NCBI GenBank assembly: GCA_020343675.1
Contig: CP070806.1
Coordinates: 3,624,498-3,688,497, forward strand
Source: Phycisphaerales bacterium
GTDB taxonomy: Bacteria; Planctomycetota; Phycisphaerae; Sedimentisphaerales; Anaerobacaceae
Length of the DNA: 64,000 nt
Direction: 5' to 3'
Shown: piece after piece, positions 54,664-63,484 of the stretch
How the letters are laid out: every line of letters begins with the position of its first letter
Position numbering within the stretch: the first letter of the stretch is position 1
Position numbers and translations under genes: made by a program
Notes under the pieces: generated by a model
Told to the model about the DNA's origin: nothing
The model's database searches: none
The model's input: only the letters and a program-made list of their open reading frames with translations

Positions 54664-56655
54664 ATGTTTTTAACTGACAAGAGAAAAGCCGACAGATTCA
54701 TCGTCGCTGGTATTGCACTGGCGTGGGCATTGTTCCAATTAGCTCTGCCACGTTTGATAATACTGGATAGCACGACAGTAAGGACGGTTCATCTGGCTTT
54801 TGCCATGACCCTGGTATTTCTGACTATTCCTGTTCTCAAAGGTCATAAGAAGAAAGGAACCGTTGATTCCCCTCGCTCTATACCACTGACAGATTACATT
54901 CTGGCTGGGACTGCGTGTCTTTGCGTATTATATTTTGTTCTCGACTGGACGGGCATCTCGATGCGGGCGGGGCTGCCGATACCGCGTGACATTGTAGCAA
55001 GCGTGATTCTCATTGTCCTTCTATTGGAAGCCTCCAGGCGTGCTATCGGACCGGCCATTACTGTTATGGCGATTCTGTTTACGCTCTATGCCTTCTTGGG
55101 TTCATATATGCCTATGACCTTTGCGTTTCGGGGGATATCGCTGCGAAGGTATGTAAGCCAGATGGCATTATCAGCCCAGGGGATTTTCGGAATCCCACTT
55201 CATGTGTCGGCCAATACTGTGTTTCTGTTTGTGCTTTTGGGTTCCATGCTCGAAAAAGTGGGGGCGGGGCATTTTTTCAACGACCTGTCACTGTCTCTAT
55301 TCGGAAGGTTCAAAGGTGGCGCCGGAAAAGCGGCCGTTGTCTCCAGCGGGCTGACCGGACTTGTCTCCGGATCAAGTATCGCCAATGTCGTAACGACAGG
55401 GACGTTCACGATTCCCTTAATGAAGAAAGCCGGATACCCTCCTAAAATCGCAGCCGCGACCGAAGTGGCTGCAAGTACTAACGGCCAACTGATGCCGCCG
55501 ATAATGGGCGCGGCGGCTTTCATTATCGCAGAATATCTCGGTATCGATTACCTCGAGGTTGTCAAAGCCGCTGCCATTCCCGCTTTTGTATCTTATTTTG
55601 CCTTATTCTATATTGCGCACCTTGAGGCTTCCAAGCTCGGAATGAAAGGGCTGCCGCGGGCGGAGATTCCCGGATTTCTGGCCGTGCTCAAGAGTGGATT
55701 CTACTACCTTATCCCGCTCGTCATCTTGTTACATGCATTAGTCATTAAACGTTATACTCCTAATCTGGCGGCGTTCTATGCAATTCTTGTTCTGGTAGCC
55801 GTGGTCTTCATACGCGAAATCGTGAAGGCCGTTATAAGCCGGTCTGATATCATCAAGGCTGTCACTGCCTTTTTCACGATTATTGGAGAAGGGTTGATAG
55901 CCGGCTCGAAAAACATGCTCTCTGTTGCACTGGCAACGGCCACGGCAGGTATTATTGTCGGTATCGTCTTTATGGGTCTGAGCGGTATGGTTGTTGACAT
56001 TGTCGCAGATCTTTCTCTGGGTTATATCTTCCCGCTGCTGATGATAACTGCCATCGCAAGCCTGATACTTGGAATGGGACTGCCGACAACAGCGACCTAT
56101 ATTGTCATGGCCTCGATAACCGTTCCTGTTATAGTCGAGCTGAGTTCCACAGGGGAGACTATGGTTGTCCCGTTGATAGCCGCACATTTATTCTGTTTCT
56201 ACTTTGGCATTCTCGCCGATGATACTCCGCCTGTGGGCCTGGCTGCCTATACCGCCGCGGCTATCGCCAAATCCGATCCTATAAAGACGGGTGTACAGGG
56301 ATTTATCTATGATTTAAGGACCGCTGTTATACCCTTTATGTTTGTCTTTAATGCCGAGCTTGTCCTTCATGGAATCAATAGCTGGCCGCAGGCATTGTTG
56401 ATTTTCGCTATGGCGACACTCGGAGCGTTTGCCTTTACGAATGCAGTCCAGGGCTGGTTTATAACGAAGAATAGATGGTATGAGATTCCGCTGTTTCTTA
56501 TTGCGTCGCTTATATTGTTTTGTCCTGCTGTTCTGACAAAGATCTTTCATCTCGATGATAGTCTGCGATATTACGTGTACTTTGTCGGAATGGCAGTCTA
56601 TGGCCTGTCATACTTTCTCCAAAAGTCAAGACTGGCTGCTGATGCTGACGTTTAA
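54664..56655 (+). CDS. TRAP transporter fused permease (DctQM)
   Basis: A 663-residue membrane protein combining the small DctQ part (first four or five segments) with the large 12-TM DctM part. The DctM signature is FGRFKGGAGKAAVVSSGLTG to SGSSIANVVTTGTFTIPLMK, repeated in the second half as LGMGLPTTATYIVM. This fusion is typical of TAXI systems, driven by a sodium or proton gradient. Its ATG abuts the binding-protein stop. The stop codon shares TTAA with the stop of the convergent symporter gene. Confidence 0.93.
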   Translation: MFLTDKRKADRFIVAGIALAWALFQLALPRLIILDSTTVRTVHLAFAMTLVFLTIPVLKGHKKKGTVDSPRSIPLTDYILAGTACLCVLYFVLDWTGISMRAGLPIPRDIVASVILIVLLLEASRRAIGPAITVMAILFTLYAFLGSYMPMTFAFRGISLRRYVSQMALSAQGIFGIPLHVSANTVFLFVLLGSMLEKVGAGHFFNDLSLSLFGRFKGGAGKAAVVSSGLTGLVSGSSIANVVTTGTFTIPLMKKAGYPPKIAAATEVAASTNGQLMPPIMGAAAFIIAEYLGIDYLEVVKAAAIPAFVSYFALFYIAHLEASKLGMKGLPRAEIPGFLAVLKSGFYYLIPLVILLHALVIKRYTPNLAAFYAILVLVAVVFIREIVKAVISRSDIIKAVTAFFTIIGEGLIAGSKNMLSVALATATAGIIVGIVFMGLSGMVVDIVADLSLGYIFPLLMITAIASLILGMGLPTTATYIVMASITVPVIVELSSTGETMVVPLIAAHLFCFYFGILADDTPPVGLAAYTAAAIAKSDPIKTGVQGFIYDLRTAVIPFMFVFNAELVLHGINSWPQALLIFAMATLGAFAFTNAVQGWFITKNRWYEIPLFLIASLILFCPAVLTKIFHLDDSLRYYVYFVGMAVYGLSYFLQKSRLAADADV

Positions 56656-57866
56656 CCGCTCGTGGGCTTATAATTCAATTTTTCGCCTTCTAATCGGGCC
56701 ACTACCGCGGCGCCGCAGGCGTCGCCCCAAACGTTGACGGCGGTTCGCAGCATGTCGAGCAGCCTCTCCACAGCCAAAATCATCCCGATGCCTTCGAGGG
56801 GAAGATTCACGGCTTTGAGCACAATAACCATCGTGATCAGCCCCGCGCCCGGGATTGCAGCCGCTCCGATGGACGCCAGCGTGGCGGTGATCATGACGAT
56901 CAGCTGCTGGCCCAGGTGAAGGTCGATGCCGTACGCCTGGGCAATGAATATCGCACTGACGGCCTCATAGAGAGCCGTTCCGTCCATATTCACCGTGGCG
57001 CCCAGAGGCAGTACGAAGCTCGTGACTTTGTTGGAGACGCCCGTGTTTTCCTGCAGACAATCCATGGTAATGGGCAGCGTCGCGGCGCTGCTGGCGGTGC
57101 TGAACGCCGTCGCCACGGCAGTGAAAACGTCCCGGATGAACTTCACAGGCGAGTACTTCGCAAAGGTATGCAACAGGATTGGCAACGTGATGAATGCGTG
57201 AATGACCAGGCCGAGCGCCACCGTCGCCATATAAAGCGCCAGAGGTTTCCACACGGATAGTCCCATGGTGCCGATTGTGTGAGCCATTAGGGCAAACACT
57301 CCGAACGGGGCCAGGTGCATAATCCAACCGGTAATCTTCATCATCACGGCATTGAAGGCTTCGAAGAAAGCGACCAGCGGCTTGCCCTTCTCTGCAATGC
57401 TGCTGATGGCGACCCCCAAAAGCAGGGCAAAGAATATGATCGACAGGACTTTGTCTTTGGCCATGGCGTCGAAAAGATTGGCCGGAACGATGTCCTCGAT
57501 GATAGAGGCAATGGATGGTACCTCGCCGCTGGCTGCCTCCGAACCGGTCTCTGTGCCGATGTCCACGCCCGCCCCGGGCTCCATAAGATTGACCACGACA
57601 AGGCCGACGACCACGGCCAGGGTCGTTGTAGCCATGTAATAGAGCAGTGTTTTGAGGCCGATCCTGCCCAATTTGCGGACATCTCCAAGGCTTACGATGC
57701 CGGCGACCATCGATGCGAGAATCAGGGGAATGATGATCGCCTTGAGCAGCCGGATGAATATGTCGCCCACGATCTTAATGGGGGCGACCCTTTCCCCGAG
57801 CACAACTCCGACCGCAACAGCCAAGGCGATGGCAATGAGGATTTGGGTATGCACCTTCAGTTTCAA
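56652..57866 (-). CDS. Dicarboxylate/amino acid:cation symporter (DAACS family)
   Basis: A 404-residue glutamate/dicarboxylate carrier. The family signatures are SSAATLPITMDCLQ (the serine-rich hairpin), LPLGATVNMDGTALYEA with the NMDGT motif, and PGAGLITMVIVL near the C-terminus. Eight membrane segments and two re-entrant loops fit. The start appears to be the TTG at 57866, with AAGGAA upstream; no ATG is near. It follows the PEGA lipoprotein by 11 bp. Substrate could be glutamate, aspartate or C4-dicarboxylates. Confidence 0.93.
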   Translation of the reverse strand: MKLKVHTQILIAIALAVAVGVVLGERVAPIKIVGDIFIRLLKAIIIPLILASMVAGIVSLGDVRKLGRIGLKTLLYYMATTTLAVVVGLVVVNLMEPGAGVDIGTETGSEAASGEVPSIASIIEDIVPANLFDAMAKDKVLSIIFFALLLGVAISSIAEKGKPLVAFFEAFNAVMMKITGWIMHLAPFGVFALMAHTIGTMGLSVWKPLALYMATVALGLVIHAFITLPILLHTFAKYSPVKFIRDVFTAVATAFSTASSAATLPITMDCLQENTGVSNKVTSFVLPLGATVNMDGTALYEAVSAIFIAQAYGIDLHLGQQLIVMITATLASIGAAAIPGAGLITMVIVLKAVNLPLEGIGMILAVERLLDMLRTAVNVWGDACGAAVVARLEGEKLNYKPTSG

Positions 57867-57877
57867 GGGCGGTTCCT

Positions 57878-58282
57878 TTACTGCAACTGCTCTTTCATCT
57901 GCCGGGCGCTGCGGATCAGCTCATCCGAACTGACCGGCCGCTGCGGCGAAAGCTCGAACGTCCATTCGTATGAATCCACGATTCTCTCGGAGCTGAGAAT
58001 CTGGGCAAAAAAATCGAATGGAAAATCGTCATACCAGGGGCCTTCCAGTTCCCGATGCGTGTTGAGTGTCTCGTACCCTTCCTTGCTCAGTCTGACACAA
58101 TAGTCGCCATACCAACTGAAACCGACGGTAACGGGAGATTCCCCTATTTCCTCATCGTTCAGGGTCACCAGCGCTCCCTGCGGCTCAGTATTGATTGTCA
58201 GCTTTCGCTCGACGCACCCGCAGAGAACCGCAGTGACGATCAGGCTGGTGCCGATTAAAAAGAGTAACTTGACCTTTGCCAT
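57878..58282 (-). CDS. PEGA-domain lipoprotein
   Basis: A 134-residue lipoprotein. The signal ends at lipobox TAVLCGC. A single PEGA domain follows (LTINTEPQGALVTLNDEEIG, then SPVTVGFSWYGDYCVRLSKEGY), a small beta domain found in surface proteins. A short C-terminal part ends with a helix. The ATG at 58282 is preferred over a TTG five codons earlier. It sits between the AAA+ gene and the symporter on the same strand. Confidence 0.82.
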   Translation of the reverse strand: MAKVKLLFLIGTSLIVTAVLCGCVERKLTINTEPQGALVTLNDEEIGESPVTVGFSWYGDYCVRLSKEGYETLNTHRELEGPWYDDFPFDFFAQILSSERIVDSYEWTFELSPQRPVSSDELIRSARQMKEQLQ

Positions 58283-58374
58283 CGCAGATATCCCCAAGCT
58301 ATCCAGGCTCCATGAACCACCCTATTATATGAAGAAAGCGGAAAGGTAAAAGTCCAAAGGTCTCCGTGTGCTTC

Positions 58375-59862
58375 TCAGTCCGCGGGGACGCATCGGCCCT
58401 GGGCCCATGTCCGCAGGTATTCGACTTTTTCCGCCAATGTCACTGAAAGCGGCGGCGACGCCTTCAGTGCCGAGAGAACGCGCTCGGTATCTAAGCCGCT
58501 TTTTTCCGCATAGGCTTCGTGCAGTGCGGAGATAATGCCCTGTTCAATCTCGGCGCCACTGTAGCCTTCAGATGCGCGGGCCAAGAGATCCAAATCGAAC
58601 TTCGCGGGGTCTCGCTTACGCTTGCGCAGATGAATGGCAAATATGTCCTTTCGTACATCGGTCCCGGGCAGGTCAACAAAGAAGATTTCATCGAAGCGGC
58701 CCTTGCGCAGAAGCTCGGGCGGCAATGCCCCGATGTCATTGGCCGTGGCGACAACGAACACGGGCGCCTCGCGCTCCTGCAACCAGGTCAGCAGGTTGCC
58801 GAACATCCTTTTGGACAGACCGCCGTCGGTGCTTTGACTGGCGGCCGAAGCGAAGCCTTTCTCGATTTCGTCGATCCACAACACGACGGGGGCCATCGCC
58901 TCCGTCTGGCGGAGGGCATCGCGCAGGTTTCGCTCGGACTCGCCGATGTAGCTGGCGTAAAGAGCGCCGGGGTCCATCCTCAGCAGCGGCTGATGCCAGG
59001 CCGTGGCGATGGCCTTGGCGCACAGACTTTTGCCGGCGCCCTGGACACCGAGCATGAGCACGCCTCTGGCCGCCCGGAGGCCGAAGTCCTCGGCCTTGGA
59101 ACTGAACGCATCCTTGCGTTTTTCGAGCCATTCCTTCAGACGCTTCATCCCGCCAATTTCGCTCAAGTCCAGCGGGGTCCGGATATATTCGAGCAGGCCG
59201 CCCCGCTGAATCATCCTTCGCTTGCTCGAAATGACGACATTTATGTCGTCGTCCGCGAAGCATCTGTCCTGTGCAACCGTGTCAATAATGATGCGCTCGG
59301 CCTGGCGGCGGGTCAGGCCGCGGAGATTCCGGACAACCGTGTTGAGCCCTTTTTGCGTAATACCGACCTCGATGGGTGTCTTGCGGTGGAAGCGGCTCAG
59401 GGTCTTTCGGATGATATCCTGCAGTTCCTTTTCGTCAGGGAAGGATATCTCGAACGGCCTCGCGTAGGACCTGACGACGTCCGGTAACTTGTCGGTACTG
59501 TCGATCATCACGAGTGTGTTGCCGTTCTCCTCAAAGCGGTCAATCATCTCGCGCAGAACGCGCAGCACCTGGCCGCCTCTGAGATGCTCGGCGAGGTCGA
59601 GCGTCACGCAGATCGAACTTTCTTTGGCATCCGCAAGGCGGCAAAGCCCAGCCGCGGGCGTTTCGGTACCCGCGACGGAAGGGCTGTCGGTCATCAAGCC
59701 CTCCCTAACGCCTCCGGCGACAGACCATATCAGTATTTTGCTGTTCAAATCGAGCACCGCCTGTCGGATGATCTCCAGTGCATACCGCTCCTCATGCGTC
59801 AGGATCGATATGCAGCAATAGCCGGAATTAATCAGTTGCTTAAATTGTTCGATATCGTCCAT
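58375..59862 (-). CDS. Ycf46-like AAA+ ATPase
   Basis: A 495-residue cytoplasmic ATPase. The N-terminal half (residues 1-220) is a non-catalytic domain of the Ycf46 kind, with [18 protein letters not shown] and a later [12 protein letters not shown] strand. The AAA+ module has Walker A GVQGAGKS (272-279), Walker [10 protein letters not shown] (327-335), sensor ATANDI and arginine-finger-like [20 protein letters not shown] marks the lid. In cyanobacteria Ycf46 is linked to carbon-uptake control; its role elsewhere is unknown. Divergent from trkH. Confidence 0.87.
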   Translation of the reverse strand: MDDIEQFKQLINSGYCCISILTHEERYALEIIRQAVLDLNSKILIWSVAGGVREGLMTDSPSVAGTETPAAGLCRLADAKESSICVTLDLAEHLRGGQVLRVLREMIDRFEENGNTLVMIDSTDKLPDVVRSYARPFEISFPDEKELQDIIRKTLSRFHRKTPIEVGITQKGLNTVVRNLRGLTRRQAERIIIDTVAQDRCFADDDINVVISSKRRMIQRGGLLEYIRTPLDLSEIGGMKRLKEWLEKRKDAFSSKAEDFGLRAARGVLMLGVQGAGKSLCAKAIATAWHQPLLRMDPGALYASYIGESERNLRDALRQTEAMAPVVLWIDEIEKGFASAASQSTDGGLSKRMFGNLLTWLQEREAPVFVVATANDIGALPPELLRKGRFDEIFFVDLPGTDVRKDIFAIHLRKRKRDPAKFDLDLLARASEGYSGAEIEQGIISALHEAYAEKSGLDTERVLSALKASPPLSVTLAEKVEYLRTWAQGRCVPAD

Positions 59863-60045
59863 TGAACGCTGTCCGAAACATCTATTCCGCCGGGGCGCTA
59901 CCTCTTTGGGCCCACCCGCTCAATCGCGTTGCTATGCGAATTTCTGACAAGAACATGTGCCTGTCCTCATTATAAGCGAAAAACGGTGGGGCAAAAGCCC
60001 AAAAAACTGAAACTCTGAAATCTCTCTGCCGGGTAGCTAAATTGT

Positions 60046-60073
60046 TTGAAGTGGCGCGGGCCGGGGCTATAAT
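60046..60073 (+). promoter_or_regulatory. Strong sigma70-type promoter of trkH-trkA
   Basis: TTGAAG (60046-60051) and a consensus TATAAT (60068-60073) are separated by 16 bp. Transcription from about 60080 excludes the upstream in-frame starts of trkH and supports the ATG at 60120. Confidence 0.65.
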
Positions 60074-60119
60074 GTACAAACAATCTTCACAATGCTGTCC
60101 GCAAAGTCCAGGACTGCGA

Positions 60120-61646
60120 ATGAGAAACGGATTTCGACGAGTCAATTGCATCTTTCATTTTATTGGCGGCCTGCTGCAGATACTGGGTCTTCTTCTTCTG
60201 CTGCCGCTGATCGTCGCCGGTATCTACTGGGGGCAAATGGGCGAGGGGCAGCGTTCCGCATCCGGCTTTCTCATGGCCGCCATCCTCTCATTCTCCGTGG
60301 GAATGCTGCTGCGCAGAACGTTCAAGCGCCAGACACTCGATACGACCGGCTCAATGCTCATGTGCGCCCTTGGCTGGCTTTGCGTCTCCGCGGTGGGAGC
60401 TTTGCCATTTGTGATAGGCATTGGTGCAAATTACCTCGATGCCTATTTCGAGGCAATGAGCGGCTTTACAACCACCGGTATCACGGTGTTCTCCGGGCTC
60501 GATAATATGCCGAGAAGTATTCTTTTCTGGCGGTCCCTGACACAGTGGCTCGGCGGTATCGGAATTCTGTCCTTCTTTTTGGCCGTCATTTATCAGGCCG
60601 GCGGAGCCCATCATGTCTTCGGAGCCGAAAGTCATAAAATTGCATCCGGCAGGCCGAAGCCTGGTCTGTTTAACACCCTGAGGATACTCTGGGCAATATA
60701 TGCGATGTTTACATTACTGGCGGCAACGGTTCTTGTTCTTGAAAAAATGCCGGTGTTCGATGCAGTCTGCCACTCTCTGGCCGCCCTGTCCACTGGGGGC
60801 TTCTCGCCCCATGACAAGAGTATAGAATTCTACAGCTTGACGGGGCATCCCAATTACAAGCTGATCGAATATACTCTCGCGTTTTTCATGATGCTCGGCG
60901 GGATCAACTTTTTGATTCATTACCGCGTTATGACAAGGGACTTTAAGGCGCTCTGGGACAATATTGAGATTCGGTACTGGTGGCGACTCATTGCCGCATT
61001 CACCGCTATTGTTATCATCGATCATCTCTATCAGACCGGAGCTCTGGGCAATCTGTTTACACATGGCATCCCGGTCACACTGGGCGAATTTGAGCGTTCC
61101 TTTCGGTACGGCATTTTTCAGGTGATTTCGGTCATGACCACAACCGGCTTCGGGACAAAAGATATCGGCTCTGACTTTTTCGGTGCGATGTCAAAACAAC
61201 TGTTCCTGGTGATGATGGTTGTCGGGGGCTGTGTTGGCTCAACAGGAGGTGGATTCAAGGTCTTACGTATTGCCATCCTTAACCGGCTGATGTTCAGAGA
61301 GCTTTTCAAACTGCGCGTTTCCGGTAAAGCGTCTGCGGGATTGATCATCGATAAAAGAATCATTCCGGAAGATGAAGTGCGTCGCGTGGCGGCCTTATTC
61401 TTCACATGGATGGTATTGTTATTAATGGGCGGTGCGATTACGGCTCTCTTCTCAGACCAGGGTCCCTGGGAATCATTCTCAGGGATGTTCTCAGCCGTGG
61501 GCAACATTGGTCCTTGTTACATACCGGCCGACGCGATGATTCACATTCATCCGGTCGTGAAACTTGCCTATATTTTTGGCATGCTGGCAGGAAGACTGGA
61601 AATCTTGCCGGTATTGCTTCTGTTTTCCAGAAAAGCCTGGAGATAA
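60120..61646 (+). CDS. trkH: TrkH-type potassium uptake channel subunit
   Basis: A 508-residue potassium-transporter membrane subunit. Its four selectivity-filter loops are visible: FTTTGITVF, LSTGGFSPH, MTTTGFGTK and GSTGGGFKV. About ten membrane spans are evident. I start at the ATG at 60120 because the promoter lies at 60046-60073; upstream in-frame codons would fall in the promoter. It is followed 49 bp later by trkA. Confidence 0.94.
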   Translation: MRNGFRRVNCIFHFIGGLLQILGLLLLLPLIVAGIYWGQMGEGQRSASGFLMAAILSFSVGMLLRRTFKRQTLDTTGSMLMCALGWLCVSAVGALPFVIGIGANYLDAYFEAMSGFTTTGITVFSGLDNMPRSILFWRSLTQWLGGIGILSFFLAVIYQAGGAHHVFGAESHKIASGRPKPGLFNTLRILWAIYAMFTLLAATVLVLEKMPVFDAVCHSLAALSTGGFSPHDKSIEFYSLTGHPNYKLIEYTLAFFMMLGGINFLIHYRVMTRDFKALWDNIEIRYWWRLIAAFTAIVIIDHLYQTGALGNLFTHGIPVTLGEFERSFRYGIFQVISVMTTTGFGTKDIGSDFFGAMSKQLFLVMMVVGGCVGSTGGGFKVLRIAILNRLMFRELFKLRVSGKASAGLIIDKRIIPEDEVRRVAALFFTWMVLLLMGGAITALFSDQGPWESFSGMFSAVGNIGPCYIPADAMIHIHPVVKLAYIFGMLAGRLEILPVLLLFSRKAWR

Positions 61647-61695
61647 ATACTACTTCGAGAATCGACAAAAATATCGAGAGTGGGAGGTTATAAAG

Positions 61696-62379
61696 ATGTA
61701 TATCATTGTCGCCGGCGGAGGAATGGTAGGTGGCGTGCTTGTTCGCAGGTTGCTGGATAACAAGCATGATGTGGTACTCATTGAGCAGAATAAGAGTGTC
61801 TGCGACAAGCTGTATGCAGAAAGCGGAGTTGTTGCGATCAACGGCGGTGCTGCGAGCATAGAAGCTTTGAATGAGGCTGGTATTCAAAAAGCCGATGCGC
61901 TTGCTGCGGCAACCGGTAGCGACGCGGATAACCTTGCCTGCGCCATATTGGCCAAGAGTTTCGATGTGCCCCGAATCATCGTCAGAATGAGGCACCCGGC
62001 GTATAAGAACGCGTATCGAGTTGCCGGAGCAGACTCGATTATTCGCGTGACGGACCTGATGGTCAATCAGATGGTGATGGACATCGAGAATCCTGGCGTC
62101 AGGAGAATAGCATCTATTGGTGGCGGCAAGGCGGATGTTTTCGTGGTCAACGTGCCCAAGGGAGGAAAAGTCGCCGACAAGAGCATTGAAGAGATCGTTG
62201 AGAGCCGACACTTTCCTTCCCAGTGCGTCTTTGTAGCGGTCTATAACGAGCAAACGGAACAGTTCTCAATTCCCAGAGGCAAACAAATCATCAAGGAGGG
62301 CGACGAGCTGTTCCTGATTTCGGCGGCGGCGGATATCAGGAAAGCCGTGGATTTCCTGACGGCCAAAAACAGAACCTGA
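61696..62379 (+). CDS. trkA: TrkA-type potassium uptake regulatory subunit
   Basis: A 227-residue cytoplasmic KTN/RCK protein that gates TrkH. The nucleotide motif is YIIVAGGGMVGGVLVRRLL, with Glu in VVLIEQNK binding the ribose. An RCK-C (TrkA-C) domain covers the last 80 residues (DVFVVNVPKGGKVADKS onward). This is the short, one-unit form; E. coli TrkA has two tandem units. GGGAGG lies 8 bp before the ATG, and the longer frame overlapping trkH is rejected. Confidence 0.94.
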   Translation: MYIIVAGGGMVGGVLVRRLLDNKHDVVLIEQNKSVCDKLYAESGVVAINGGAASIEALNEAGIQKADALAAATGSDADNLACAILAKSFDVPRIIVRMRHPAYKNAYRVAGADSIIRVTDLMVNQMVMDIENPGVRRIASIGGGKADVFVVNVPKGGKVADKSIEEIVESRHFPSQCVFVAVYNEQTEQFSIPRGKQIIKEGDELFLISAAADIRKAVDFLTAKNRT

Positions 62380-62500
62380 CATTGCTTGCACGGCACGGTT
62401 TTGAGTGCTTAGTTTTGAGTATTGAGCTGGGCGCAATTTCGAGCAGAAGAGGCGGCGCACAGAATCCAAGCCATCCGTTACGTCACAATTGAGGCCTGTC

Positions 62501-62520
62501 ATTCCTGCGCAAGCAGGAAT
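62501..62520. repeat. REP-like palindrome
   Basis: ATTCCTGC and GCAGGAAT flank GCAA: perfect 8-bp arms with a 4-nt loop. The form ATTCC(N10)GGAAT closely resembles dRS3/REP-type dispersed palindromes of other bacteria. Confidence 0.65.
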
Positions 62521-63324
62521 CCACTTTGTTGGGAGCAACGGATTGAGCGTCAAAGCCGGTCCTGAGACTGCCGAAGGGATGGCAAATCGCTGGCTGCCTT
62601 CACAGTTCCCATACACAATCACTGTATCGAGCGAAGAAAAACTCACCTATTTGGCTGTTGTTTTATCTCTTGACAGGTCAAAGTCTCTGTGTATTCTGTA
62701 AGGCCACGGCAGCGGTATGGAGTTCCTCTAAATGGCGAGAAGTTCGGGATGTCATGCGGAAACTATATAAGATCTCCAATAAGAGGGAGAACTGCCCTAA
62801 GTCGATTTCAAGGATTACTTATGAACTTCGCCCAAAGGGGTGTTATACTGAGACTCTGAGAATTCCAATGTGACCGCTAATACCAGGAGGAGAAAAGCCA
62901 ACGGTATTCTTGAAAGACTTGGCCGGGCATTTGAAGAATTTCGGAATCGAAAATGGCCCCCAACAACACGGTGCACGGGACACCCCGTCGGGTGCCGGTG
63001 ACCTGTGAACGTTATCCGATTTGTGTTGAGCCCTGCCGGATATGCCAAGATTGAATGGTATGTATGAAGTTCGCTTCTGATTACGATCAAATGGAAAGGG
63101 CAGGGGAAGAGAGAGGATCAACGTGGCAAAGTCACACGGGCACACAGTTGACGAGATTAGTCATAGCCAGCGTTCTTTGTGCCTCTGCGCCTCAGCGCCT
63201 TTGTGGCTAAGCCACACGCTGTCATGGTGAGCGAAGAGAGCCTTTAGCCTTGAGCGAAGTCGAAGGGGAAGCCGTCTCAAACGCAACGGTGGTTGTTCTT
63301 TCGCCCGACAAATGAGATTGCCGC

Positions 63325-63337
63325 GGCCCTTCGGGCC
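63325..63337. repeat. Hairpin within dispersed repeat
   Basis: GGCCC-TTC-GGGCC inside GAGATTGCCGCGGCCC...CTCGCAATGAC, a repeat type frequently seen between genes. Only one copy lies in this window. Confidence 0.45.
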
Positions 63338-63412
63338 TCGCAATGACCGGGCGGGAGCGCCGATTCGCGACAAAAAGAATCGGCAAGAGCTGCAAACAGC
63401 GGGTCAAAGTCG

Positions 63413-63441
63413 TTGACAGACGCCCTGATGGGGGTTAAGTT
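63413..63441 (+). promoter_or_regulatory. Probable promoter of pheT
   Basis: Perfect TTGACA (63413-63418), 17-bp spacer, TAAGTT (63436-63441). The leader would be about 37 nt. Confidence 0.45.
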
Positions 63442-63484
63442 ATCGCCGACGTTTGAGCTTTACTTTTTTTATGGTGTGTTCAAT

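Larger units (their letters stand above)
62380..63484. repeat. Repeat-rich intergenic region before pheT
   Basis: No gene is supported. Several dispersed-repeat-like elements are seen: the palindrome at 62501-62520; a bulged hairpin at 62978-62996; a segment at 63174-63215 rich in CTTTGTG/GCGCCT units; 63225-63275 containing TTGAGCGAAGTCGAAGG; and 63312-63346 with the GGCCCTTCGGGCC hairpin. The short open frames here give typical spurious translations (VIPAQAGIH-like). The last 75 bp hold the pheT promoter. Confidence 0.6.

Noticed and set aside
62489-62701. 70-codon frame beginning MRPVIPAQAGIHFVG
   Set aside because: This is the usual spurious translation of an ATTCCTGC...GCAGGAAT dispersed palindrome, not a gene.
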